10,220 nucleotides of DNA. It comes from Tranzscheliella williamsii. Lineage: Eukaryota; Basidiomycota; Ustilaginomycetes; Ustilaginales; Ustilaginaceae. The position numbers and the translations under genes are program-made. Below the pieces are notes generated by a model, which saw only the letters and a program-made list of their open reading frames with translations, did not search any database and had not been told where the DNA came from. Where the stretch lies: NCBI GenBank assembly GCA_023212725.1, contig JALBYF010000135.1, forward strand, positions 1 to 10,220, read 5' to 3'. Shown here piece by piece: positions 1 through 7,205 of this stretch (the stretch's first letter is position 1; the number at the start of each line of letters is the position of its first letter).

Positions 1-1746
1 CTCATTGAGCCACAAGATCTTCAGGCCTCTACGCGAGCCAAGGCCAAGACTCCTCTGCCCGTCTTTGTTGGCTTGGGTTTCGACGTGCTACGCAGCGAAT
101 GCAAACCTCTGCAGTCGCCTTCTCACGTCTCAGACCTCGCCCACATACGAAGCTATGGCCGTCCTCTGTGGTCTTCGCTACGCCAGTCCGACTTTTGGGC
201 AACGGCCAAGTTCAAACTGCTGAGCCCAGACTCTAAGCGCCCCGCCTCTAGTCGCAGCCTCACGCCGGCACAATGCTACAACATCCTCGCCTCGCGTCTC
301 GCCCTCCGCTATGTGCCCATCCACGCCGGCGACACGGCCCTCTTTGGCGAGCAAAAGTTGCTGCGAGAGCTTGCCATTGAATCGGTCGATCGACACATGC
401 GTATACTCGCAGGGGTCGTTGATCACACGAGCCTTAGCATCGTGTCGCCCTCGGAGCCGGCACTGGCTCTTGCTGCTGCGCTCTGCATGCTTCCCCCCAA
501 ACAACAAGAACATCAACAATCAAGCCACTTGGAGTCGCCGGGACTCGAAGCAATCCTCAAGGTCTTCCAAGACCAGTGCCTTGGCATGCTTCGCGTCCAC
601 TTTACCAAAGGCATCCTGGGCGAGTTCATGGCGCGGCTTGCGTTGATGACAGCCTCGGATGCGACCAAGCTTCGGAAAGTAAGAAGCGTTGCAGGTGACG
701 AGCAACGTGCCTCGGTCCTATCCAGGCCTGTGGAACTCCGATCGTTCCTCCGTCAACTCGTCCAACTGGACTCTGCTTCTGAGCAAGTGCTCTTGAAGAG
801 GATCGACTCGGTTCGCGGCGTTGTCTGGGGCAGACTCGTCAAGCCAATCTCCGAAGCATCGAGTGGCGCCAAATCGGACGCCACCGCCGCCGCAGCCAGA
901 CTGGACGACGACTTGCAAGCTTATGTCAACTTTACACACTTTGACATTTTGCCCGAGGGTATCAACTGCATCTCTCCCGATTATCTGTGGTACTGCTGGA
1001 AGCGCGGCGTGGCAATTCAGATGGCACATGGTCAAGCGGGCGTGGACGGTATCATCCCCGTTTTTGTGGGGCGGATCAAGCAAACCTCCGGTAAGGCTTC
1101 GTCGCGCAAGCCAACCAAAGAAGCCAGTGGCTCGTCGACGCACATGCCATCAACATACTCGAACCCGCCGCAGCTGCAACCAGGTCACACGTCCAAGAGA
1201 CTCAAGCAATGCAACCAAGCTGATGCCGATGCGATGGATGAGGCCAAGGCAGCGCGACAGATGACGTACATCGCTTGGGAGGCCAAGTTGCGCGAGGACC
1301 CGATGAGCTCGAAGGATGCTGACGAAATCAAGCTGGCGGGGCCTCGCTTGATGGTGGCTGCATGCGATGCCGACAAGAAAGAAGGTCAGATGGTTGAACC
1401 TCTCACCGCGAATGGGCTGATGACCATCCTTGCTGATCTGGGCACAGAGGCGTGCTTTGCCAAAGCAGGAAATGACCGAGCACGCGCCAGCGTGGTCACG
1501 ACGAAGAACGACGGATGCTTCTACCGTTTGTGGATTCGGGGAACCAAAGATGCGAACGTCTATCCATGTTTGGAGAACTACAGCATTCGAGATGTGTTTA
1601 GCAAGTTTGTTGAGCTCGCACCACGACCAGCGGCTTACGAGGCGGACAACACGATCACTCCACCCATGTGGAACGATGGTGTGCGCCCCGACGCTTCGTC
1701 GCACATCAACGAAAGGCCCGCATTGTTACCATGGCACGAGTTCTAA
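1..1746 (+). CDS. Partial Crinkler/RHS-like protein with PD-(D/E)XK nuclease-like C-terminus
   Basis: The reading frame is open from base 1, so the gene begins outside the window; 581 codons are visible before TAA at 1744. There is no convincing in-window start: the codon at 73 is TTG, and the frame before it is coding-like. Residues about 51-60 contain YGRPLW, and about 126-140 contain a SPSEPALA block. I associate both, from memory, with a large basidiomycete family whose N-terminus is often a P-loop NTPase. Near the C-terminus GVDGIIPV (D349) is followed by YIAWEAK (E427, K429), the order of acidic and ExK residues in PD-(D/E)XK nucleases. A Ser/Thr/Lys-rich stretch of about 55 residues (361-418) separates them. 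Known Crinkler/RHS-type effectors combine an NTPase with such a nuclease; that this is one is inference. The NTPase part would lie upstream and cannot be seen. No intron is evident. Confidence 0.68.
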   Translation, partial: LIEPQDLQASTRAKAKTPLPVFVGLGFDVLRSECKPLQSPSHVSDLAHIRSYGRPLWSSLRQSDFWATAKFKLLSPDSKRPASSRSLTPAQCYNILASRLALRYVPIHAGDTALFGEQKLLRELAIESVDRHMRILAGVVDHTSLSIVSPSEPALALAAALCMLPPKQQEHQQSSHLESPGLEAILKVFQDQCLGMLRVHFTKGILGEFMARLALMTASDATKLRKVRSVAGDEQRASVLSRPVELRSFLRQLVQLDSASEQVLLKRIDSVRGVVWGRLVKPISEASSGAKSDATAAAARLDDDLQAYVNFTHFDILPEGINCISPDYLWYCWKRGVAIQMAHGQAGVDGIIPVFVGRIKQTSGKASSRKPTKEASGSSTHMPSTYSNPPQLQPGHTSKRLKQCNQADADAMDEAKAARQMTYIAWEAKLREDPMSSKDADEIKLAGPRLMVAACDADKKEGQMVEPLTANGLMTILADLGTEACFAKAGNDRARASVVTTKNDGCFYRLWIRGTKDANVYPCLENYSIRDVFSKFVELAPRPAAYEADNTITPPMWNDGVRPDASSHINERPALLPWHEF

Positions 1747-2101
1747 GGCGACCACGGTCGCCAGCCGATGGACCTCAGTTGATACTGTATGTGTCGTCCA
1801 CATCAATGCAATGCTGTTCCAAGTCGCCGCGGTCTTGGCTGTCATCGCGTATCGACGTGATGGTAGTTGTCTCGAACCGTGCACGCGACCTCACGCTTCA
1901 GCGGAGAACAAGGCAAGGAGAGGCGGTGTCGCAGGATCGCTGATTCGTTGGGTCAAGGCAGGCACATGCGGACGCCCCTTGCCAAAACCTGTGTCCGTGG
2001 CTGATTAGCGGGCGGAAGAGATACCCTGAGCCAAGTCTAAAAGACGAAACGGAGTTGTGACGCTGCCCGCCCCGCACACTTCAAATCCTGTGGGGTCAGA
2101 T

Positions 2102-2152
2102 GGCAAAGGTCAGATGAAAAGGACCAACATTTGAGCGAGAAGGCAAAGGTCA
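2102..2152 (+). repeat. 11-bp direct repeat, 40-bp spacing
   Basis: GGCAAAGGTCA occurs at 2102-2112 and again at 2142-2152, exactly 40 bp apart. The octamer GTCAGATG also occurs twice nearby (2095-2102 and 2109-2116). No function can be assigned; it may be a remnant of a local duplication or a protein-binding site pair. Confidence 0.6.
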
Positions 2153-2748
2153 CCATGCAATCCAAGGCATGATCTTGACGCACTCGCCAAGGAGGTTGCT
2201 ATTAAGTGGCTTGCAGCATGAATCGGCTCACTCTACGTTCCCACACTACCCCTTGCATTCTTTTTGGCGCAAGGGTTGCTAGCTGGACGCATGAAATGGG
2301 CAGCTGAATTCTCCCACACTAAAGAAGCTCAGCTACACACACAAGCTAGCATTCCTTGATGGATGCCGCTATGAGTGTTGTGTACGCTCTGTGTTATTGG
2401 CATATTGTCTTATTGTATCCTATTCCCTTGCCTTGCCTTGCCTAGTTTGGTTTGAATCAATCAAACCCATCATGGTTCCAGGCGGTGAGATATTCGCTGG
2501 AGGTAGGGGGCCTTGTGCCGAGTCACACTTTGGCTGGACGGCTCTAAGCTATAGCCTGAGCTTGTTCAGCGATGATACAGAGCCCTGCAGAGCGCCACTG
2601 CATTCCTAAATACAGGAGCACACACTGTACAATATCTGGTGAACTAACCGTTGACTGTTTTTGTGCGTGTGAGAAATGTACATATACTGATTGATTTCAA
2701 TGGAAAAGGAAAAGAGAATAGCCTTAAGGTAATGACTGCAGTATTTTA

Positions 2749-2767
2749 TTTAAATATAATATTTAAA
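2749..2767. repeat. AT-rich perfect palindrome
   Basis: TTTAAATAT (2749-2757) and ATATTTAAA (2759-2767) are perfect reverse complements around one base. An outer ACTGC/GCAGT pair (2735-2739 and 2772-2776) extends the symmetry. It lies about 25 bp before the likely left end of the Tc1/mariner element, in DNA clearly richer in A+T than its surroundings. It could be a preferred TA-rich insertion target or a cruciform-prone site. Confidence 0.6.
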
Positions 2768-2925
2768 CAAAGCAGTACACTAGGCCTACAGTACAGTGCC
2801 GTTTCATATAGATTGCACCTGTTTCATTAATTGGGTAGATGTTGACTGAACAGAAGCAAACGACTGTCACAAGGAAGGCGGTTTGCTCTGCAACTGTGCT
2901 AGTCACCACACCATCAAACTGCACA

Positions 2926-3327
2926 ATGGCAGGGTGGAAGTGGCTCTCTCCAGTGAGGCGGGCGCAGATTGAAGCTTACCGGCAGGCAGGCTTGTCATAT
3001 GCTGCCATTGTGCAGCTAATTGGCATTAGCAAAGCTACTGCAATCCGGACAGTATGCTGTATTCAAACGACCGGAAGCTATGACTACACAAGGCCTACCA
3101 GCCGCAAGCCAATGTTAACTGCAAGGCAGAAGTGCTGCATACTGCATGCCATCTTTGTAAACCCATTTGCATGTTGGTCTGAAGTCTTGAAGTCACTTGA
3201 TAATGTTTCTTTATCTCGCCTAAAAAGAGTAGCAAAATCTAAAGGTATCATGCGCCACATCGCTCTAAGGAAGCTGGTGCTAAGCCCAAAGAACATACAG
3301 GATCGACACACCTGGGCCGTGTCATAG
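2926..3327 (+). pseudogene. Tc1/mariner transposase, N-terminal DNA-binding part
   Basis: The frame begins at ATG 2926 (MAGWKWLSPVRRAQIEAY); the same frame is open back to 2839 but without family character. Residues about 10-50 form the first helix-turn-helix (AGLSYAAIVQLIGISKATA), followed by a GSYDYTRPTSRKP linker and a second HTH-like region ending in SPKNIQDRHTWA. This is the standard bipartite DNA-binding half of Tc1-type transposases, which bind the terminal inverted repeats. The frame hits TAG at 3325, just where the catalytic domain should begin. The rest is displaced about 0.8 kb downstream. Codon use is less GC-biased than in the xylanase gene, as expected for a mobile element. Confidence 0.8.
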
Positions 3328-3483
3328 GACAGGCTGAAGGGCATTGGTAACAAACCCCAAACAGCATACAGGTTCACAAGGGTATCGATGGATGTCAGCA
3401 GGTGAAGGATTCATGGAAGGGTGAACTCCGTCGAGGTGACAGCCAGATCGACCCATTGAGGATCGAGACGCAAGGGCCCGATC

Positions 3484-3525
3484 GATCGACTGGAGCCACG
3501 CTCATAATTGGAAATCCAGTCGATC
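3484..3525. repeat. Hairpin with 11-bp perfect stem
   Basis: GATCGACTGGA (3484-3494) is the exact reverse complement of TCCAGTCGATC (3515-3525), with a 20-nt loop. It sits in the left flank of the inserted DNA and uses the GTCGAT motif that recurs in both flanks but not in the middle. Confidence 0.8.
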
Positions 3526-3559
3526 TCAGATGCGACATCGACCCAACGACTGAGTCACC

Positions 3560-3699
3560 GATAAGTACAGGTGGGGCTCAATCTTCAACACAGGTGCATG
3601 ACCGCTGACATTCCAGCGATAAGGAGCACTCCACTGATAAGGGGACTTAACCAGTGCAGCAGTTGACTGAGGGCCCAGTAGGCAACTTCCCTTATAAAG
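3560..3699 (+). promoter_or_regulatory. Promoter-like region: three GATAAG motifs then TATA box
   Basis: GATAAG occurs at 3560-3565, 3618-3623 and 3636-3641, followed by TATAAAG at 3693-3699. GATAAG is the core site of fungal GATA factors such as AreA/Nit2, which act in nitrogen control. A palindrome follows at 3721-3740. The layout is what a retroelement LTR promoter would show. That it is active, or nitrogen-controlled, is inference. Confidence 0.4.
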
Positions 3700-3720
3700 G
3701 GGGACGCTCCTTCCCCCGCG

Positions 3721-3740
3721 TGGATGAGGTCCCTCATCCA
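3721..3740. repeat. 9-bp stem hairpin downstream of TATA
   Basis: TGGATGAGG (3721-3729) pairs with CCTCATCCA (3732-3740) around two bases. A second weaker stem precedes it (GGGGGA 3699-3704 with TCCCCC 3712-3717). Both would fall at or near the 5' end of a transcript started from the TATA box at 3693. Confidence 0.65.
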
Positions 3741-4119
3741 CTCTATTAAACAATAACCGTAGCTAGTCATTCAGTCAGTCCCGCTGAGCAACCCAGGATC
3801 ATTGCTCTACACCATCATCTGTGCCTCCGTTCGAGTCGGAGAACCATTGATCTCATCTCAGTTGTGCTCACACCCACAGTGTGAGGGCGAGACCCCAAAC
3901 CCCCTTAGTACACCATCAATAACGGTGTCCACCTTGCAAGAGTGTGTTAAGGACGCTCTCCCATTCTTGTAAGCAAGTACAGCCCCGAACACGCCTCTCT
4001 ACCTCTGGACGGAGCGTCCACGGCGGTCAGTCAATCTCAGAGTCACGTCGATTGGAGCCTCGCTCAATCCTTGCTTGTTGAGTCGATCGACTGCAACACA
4101 GTCAAATCACGACCACTCA

Positions 4120-4142
4120 GTCGATATCATTATCATATCGAC
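4120..4142. repeat. 8-bp stem hairpin at the right border of the insert
   Basis: GTCGATAT (4120-4127) is the exact reverse complement of ATATCGAC (4135-4142) with a 7-nt loop. The 12-bp perfect palindrome AGTCGATCGACT lies just before it at 4081-4092. Both are built from the same GTCGAT motif as the left-flank hairpin. Confidence 0.75.
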
Positions 4143-4155
4143 CAGTGCTTGGGAT

Positions 4156-4890
4156 CAGGTGCATGACCGCTGACAGGCAGCTGAATACAAGGACCTCAAA
4201 TGGCAGAAGGTCTTATATACAGATGAGTGTTCTATTGTCATTGGGAGCTGCAGCAACAGGCCTAGAGTCAGTGTCCAGAAAGGATTGCTTGTGCAGCTCG
4301 GGAACATTGCACATTGCATCCATAGTGGCCGGGATACAATGATGCTATGGGCTGGTATTGCCTACAACTTCAAAACCCCAATAGTCTGGATAGACTTGGT
4401 GCCAAGCAGCAGCAATGGGAGAGAGTGTTACAGGATTGGGTCCTGTCACATTGTGGTAGGTTGCTCCAGCGACCATCCAGGAAGGGTTGCTTGGAGCAAT
4501 GCGCCAAAATGCCCGTTGCTCGAGAGATCACTGTACAAAGGATGTCTTGGGCAACTACCAAGGTGCCTAATGAGGTAACAGGCAGAAGCCCACCAAACCC
4601 CAACTTCCATGTCAGTTTCCAGTCATGTATATAGAGCATGTTATCTGGGCTCGATGAGGCTGCTCCTCATTGAGTCTAGTCTATACACAATTGTAGAATC
4701 TAGTCTGTCGACATCACGCCCTTGGTGTGTGGAAACCATCAATGTACACAGTCATATCCTGAGCACAGCATTGGTGTCGTACAATGGGCATTAGTACAAC
4801 AAGCATCCCTAACCATACAAGTGGAGACCGTTGGCCTGCTGGATGCAGCGCCCAAACAGGTAAGCATTAGAGCCCTTCTGTCAGGGTTTG
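4156..4890 (+). pseudogene. Tc1/mariner transposase, frameshifted DDE catalytic part
   Basis: Transposase resumes at about 4159-4185 (EYKDLKWQKVLYTDECS); the first catalytic Asp is in YTDE near 4215. The same frame continues to MMLWAGIAYNFKTPIVWID at about 4340-4400. Homology then moves to the third frame, where EQCAKMPVARE near 4495-4525 stands where QDNAPVHRA is expected, so the second Asp is lost. It then moves to the second frame, where YIEHVIWA (4628-4651) matches the PIEHVWA block with the catalytic Glu. A late block, LLDAAPKQVSIRALLSGFGT near 4834-4893, resembles the usual C-terminal SMPRR...AKGG motif. At least two frameshifts plus internal stops make it inactive. The order and spacing fit a DD(34)E-type transposase. 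Confidence 0.72.
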
Positions 4891-4909
4891 GCACATTGCT
4901 CCAGCGACC
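4461..4909. repeat. Short direct and inverted repeats within the transposase remnant
   Basis: TTGCTCCAGCGACC is present at 4461-4474 and 4896-4909. The complement of 4492-4507 matches 4888-4903 at 15 of 16 bases. The first direct copy and the inverted copy also face each other (GCTCCA 4463-4468 with TGGAGC 4492-4497), forming a small hairpin. They may mark a decayed insertion or simply short-range duplication. Confidence 0.5.
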
Positions 4910-5133
4910 TGCCAAATGGAGCGCTCTCGAGCGATCCGCCACGGAAGAAGGGCTTGCCCGTTACAGGGATCACGACAGGGAGTGAGCTATATACTGCTGA
5001 GCATGATTAGGGTCCTGACACAATGGTCAGTGTGTGAAGGATGAAAAGGAGTCGGCCGAAAGGAACAAAAGCTTGGATCACGGACTGGATCGGGATCGGG
5101 AAATCGGGATAGCAAACGCGCAGGAGGTCAAGG

Positions 5134-5251
5134 GTTCAAATCGCGAGTTGGACAGCTTTTTCGCTGGGCTCACGCTCTACCGCGTGACAGCGGCAGCAGG
5201 GGTGGCGTCCAAGACAGTTTCCCATCATCACCATCGTCGATCCGACACGCT
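5134..5251 (+). promoter_or_regulatory. Presumed upstream region of the 286-residue ORF
   Basis: No TATA box is obvious in the roughly 250 bases before ATG 5252. The last 30 bases are CA/TC-rich (CCCATCATCACCATCGTCGA), which is common in fungal leader sequences. The call rests on position only. Confidence 0.2.
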
Positions 5252-6112
5252 ATGGTTGTTCCTATTCTGATCGCCTTGCCTGATCAAGGTACCGTGCATC
5301 GCAATGCTTTGCAACGTAGAATCATTCATGCCATCGAAAAAGACTCTGGATACGGAAAATGGGCCTTCTGGGATTGTTTTTGGTTTTATCCATACTACAA
5401 CCGCAGCTCCACAACGTTAACGCCAACACAGCTCTACGAGGTGCTGGACCAGGAGCTGGACCTCTTCTTCCCAGAAGAAGCATTGAATGACTTGCAAGCA
5501 TTGGAGAACGCTCCCCAAACCTTCCCACGTCACATCCGCCAACCTGTTATTCCATCATACTATAATGAAGTCGAACAGTGCCAAGTCCAACAGCAACAGT
5601 GGGATGACGAGCGCATAGCAGTCGTCGTTGATGATGAACAGCTACGATACGTTAAGTTCTTTCAGGTGGAATGGGCCGATCTGTACCGGCGCGCTTGCCG
5701 GCGTCGTATGAAAGCTGGCGATACGCTTAGCAAGAGTCAGGTCGAGACTGCAAAGCTTTCTGCTAACAGCGATGAGGAAGACATAACCGACGATGAAGGC
5801 AAGAACCCTCTAAAGAAGGGACAGAACAGCAATGACGATGGGCAAGAAGACGTATGTCTGGCATTAGGACACAAATATGCCGCATGGTTTCTGGGTAGGA
5901 AAACAGCGAAATGGTGTCGATTGCGAGGCATCCTCGCGACTAGGATCAAGCCAAACGAAGTCAGCTTTGCCGTCGTAAACCTGTCGCAGGCTAACATGGA
6001 CTTTGAAGATTATGTCGAAGACCCAGTGATCACAGCCGAGTCGGAAAGGCTCAGTCCTCCTCTGGTACCCCTCACGAGCGAAAGTGTGCTCGAGAGGGAT
6101 CGAACTGAGTGA
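5252..6112 (+). CDS. Hypothetical protein, 286 residues
   Basis: I do not recognise this protein. The frame has only one plausible start, ATG 5252, because upstream in-frame sequence to 5045 lacks ATG; it ends at TGA 6110. It is soluble-looking, with no signal peptide despite a mildly hydrophobic MVVPILIALP start. Residues 37-50 are unusually aromatic (WAFWDCFWFYPYYN). A glutamine run sits at 113-116. A basic cluster RRACRRRMK (146-154) could be a nuclear signal. Residues about 171-200 are strongly acidic and probably disordered, separating an N-terminal helical half from a C-terminal segment (ALGHKYAAWFLGRKTAKWCRLRG). Codon use is mixed, with fewer GC-ending codons than the xylanase. It lies between a dead transposon and the xylanase region, so it may be lineage-specific or mobile-element-related. 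No intron is needed to read it. Confidence 0.6.
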   Translation: MVVPILIALPDQGTVHRNALQRRIIHAIEKDSGYGKWAFWDCFWFYPYYNRSSTTLTPTQLYEVLDQELDLFFPEEALNDLQALENAPQTFPRHIRQPVIPSYYNEVEQCQVQQQQWDDERIAVVVDDEQLRYVKFFQVEWADLYRRACRRRMKAGDTLSKSQVETAKLSANSDEEDITDDEGKNPLKKGQNSNDDGQEDVCLALGHKYAAWFLGRKTAKWCRLRGILATRIKPNEVSFAVVNLSQANMDFEDYVEDPVITAESERLSPPLVPLTSESVLERDRTE

Positions 6113-6776
6113 GAGCTCGCCAGTCATTCGACCACTGTCTCATTCGCAGCAGACAAGTGCCATCCTACTCAGTCCAGAGAGGTACAAGTAATGATAGTTT
6201 TGCCCAAGTATATTGCAGTAAAGATTGGTCTCGCACCTGCTTACATGATACCTGTACTGCCGACTCCGGTCCGGCTCGATCGCGGCTCAGCTGATTCCTG
6301 GTGCTGGATTGAGGCGCGCACCCCCATGCGCCCAAATACGCTCTAACCCACCGCTGGAAAGGCAGACGCAGGGTTGCCGGTGTTGCGCTAGAACGAGGCT
6401 GCGTGCGGCTCTAGAGGGAACAGAACGCCGAAGGCAAGCCAGCAAAGCAAGCGAGTTTGATCGCGGCGAGGCACAAATCAGCACTAAGCGAGGCCAAGTT
6501 TTGGTTAAAACTCCGCGTGGCAAGCTAGGTAAAGTGGAATCGTGACAGCAATCAACCAACTCTCAGCGCTGCCGTCGTTTGATGTTTGACTTTGAAATCA
6601 GCTGAGCGCCGGCGTTGCAGACATCTTTTGTTGATGTACACACTCTGCTATCAAAGGGTCTTAACGACATGAGGATGAACTTTGCCAATGAGAAGTGCCT
6701 GTCCAGTTTGGCAAACAACACCGGTCCCCATTAGCGTGAAATTGAGACACCGGTGGCAGCTTGCATCGATGCCGTT
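6113..6776. other. Spacer without a supportable gene
   Basis: Short open frames on both strands at about 6287-6559 overlap each other, have arginine-rich low-information translations, and show no family motif. I see no RNA gene, repeat array or element end here. It presumably carries the 3' UTR of the 286-residue gene. Confidence 0.4.
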
Positions 6777-7205
6777 CTACAGTTGCACTGTTTCAAGCCG
6801 ACAGCTGAACGACTCTGTCAAACGCACGCCGACGTTGGCCGGTTCGTAATTCGTTGCAAGATCGCACCCGACAAGACCAAGCTTGTGCAGTTCGTCGACC
6901 GCCACTTGCTTGCTATTCGACCATGACAGATGAAGCGGCAATATAAACCGCACATCAATCAAACCTTCCTGGCCACGAGACCCTACGGCTCGCTTGGCTG
7001 CCGATCCATGTCGCTCCGCGCTGCTCCGTTCCCTCTTCATGCCCGGACCGGCTTTCTTCGCTTTTGTCTTGTTTGACTCTACTTGAGCAACTTCTTGTCG
7101 GTCTGCTCTTACAGCATTCACATACAGGATAGCAAGGTGACTAGCAATGCTCGCCTGGGCAGCATCAGGTCCGTTCTGATGACCGGCAAGCATCTTGATG
7201 AGCAT
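6777..7205 (-). CDS. Possible small hypothetical protein or gene remnant, 142 residues
   Basis: A minus-strand ORF starts with ATG at 7205 (MLIKMLAGHQNG) and ends at 6777; an in-frame stop lies 18 bp upstream of the start. The C-terminal half (about GLIDVRFILPLHLSW to ANVGVRLTES) reads like a folded protein, and its codons (GTC GAC, AAG CTT, GCC AAC GTC GGC GTG) match the bias of the confident genes. The middle is Lys/Arg-rich and low in information. No domain is recognised. Just upstream another minus-strand frame also reads protein-like (FMPKLDLSDEAGNGS), hinting at a frameshifted or spliced longer gene. If real, it is divergently transcribed from the xylanase gene, and the two would share the 7206-7610 interval as promoter. 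It could equally be a chance ORF. Confidence 0.33.
   Translation of the reverse strand: MLIKMLAGHQNGPDAAQASIASHLAILYVNAVRADRQEVAQVESNKTKAKKAGPGMKRERSSAERHGSAAKRAVGSRGQEGLIDVRFILPLHLSWSNSKQVAVDELHKLGLVGCDLATNYEPANVGVRLTESFSCRLETVQL

Larger units (their letters stand above)
1747..2788. other. Gene-poor spacer
   Basis: I see no supportable gene between the end of the nuclease-like gene and the transposon. Open frames here are short and have no protein character. Visible structure is minor: an 11-bp direct repeat (2102-2112 and 2142-2152), three CCTTG units (2426-2440), and an AT-rich palindrome at 2749-2767. The first part must hold the 3' UTR of the upstream gene, but no clear polyadenylation signal stands out. 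Confidence 0.5.
3335..4155. mobile_element. LTR-like or non-autonomous insertion inside the transposase gene
   Basis: DNA unrelated to transposase separates its DNA-binding and catalytic halves. GACAGGC occurs on both sides (3328-3334 and 4172-4178), which could be a target duplication. Alternatively, a 20-bp exact repeat at 3591-3610 and 4156-4175 brackets a 545-bp core. The frame after the second 20-mer reads VHDR-stop-QAAEYKDLKW, which fits resumed transposase, so the right border probably lies close to 4156. Inside are a TATA box (3693-3699), GATAAG motifs, several hairpins and no long ORF. A promoter-bearing, non-coding insert suggests a solo LTR. Against that, the ends do not give a clean TG...CA with a 5-bp duplication. 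A MITE-like or composite insertion is possible. Confidence 0.5.
3486..4175 (+). repeat. Diverged direct-repeat pair flanking the insert core
   Basis: Copy A (3486-3610) and copy B (4048-4175) begin with 19 bp matching at 17 positions and end with an identical 20-bp sequence. Their lengths are 125 and 128 bp, and the interiors are only loosely alike. The offset is 562 bp at the left and 565 bp at the right, so they are collinear copies. Both contain GTCGAY motifs and hairpins. They might be ancient terminal or subterminal repeats of the inserted element. Confidence 0.55.
2789..5010 (+). mobile_element. Degenerate Tc1/mariner-type DNA transposon, interrupted by an insertion
   Basis: This is the approximate extent of a Tc1/mariner element, judged from its transposase remnants at 2926-3327 and about 4156-4890. 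The left end is probably near the TACAGT sequences at 2788-2796, since members of this superfamily insert at TA and often begin CAGT. No clean terminal inverted repeat can be proved. A weak candidate pair is ATATAG..T..CAC..CTGT at 2806-2822 and its degenerate complement at 4975-4992, which would put the right end near 5000-5010. The element cannot be active: the transposase has frameshifts, stops and a missing catalytic residue, and about 0.8 kb of other DNA sits inside it. Both ends are uncertain. Confidence 0.6.

Noticed and set aside
718..1704. Two long minus-strand ORFs (718-1143 and 1150-1704) opposite the nuclease-like gene
   Set aside because: The plus-strand frame carries the family motifs throughout; the antisense frames have low-information Arg/Cys/His-rich translations.
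2391..2609. 72-codon ORF with a hydrophobic start in the spacer before the transposon
   Set aside because: No ATG at the claimed start, no coding bias and no conserved motif; short and in low-complexity DNA.
4529..4536. CACTGTAC as the right terminal repeat matching GTACAGTG at 2791-2798
   Set aside because: The match does not extend past 8 bp, and transposase homology clearly continues beyond 4536 to about 4890.
5133..5160. Pol III B-box-like GGTTCAAATC followed by a TTTTT run, suggesting a tRNA or SINE
   Set aside because: The T-arm does not pair, no A box lies at a proper distance, and no cloverleaf can be drawn.
5034..5270. 78-codon ORF starting MKDEKESAERN just before the 286-residue gene
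   Set aside because: It overlaps the start of the longer gene in another frame and has a charged, low-information translation.
6287..6559. Overlapping plus- and minus-strand ORFs of 78 and 90 codons
   Set aside because: They are mutual shadows, Arg/Cys/Ser-rich, with no recognisable domain.
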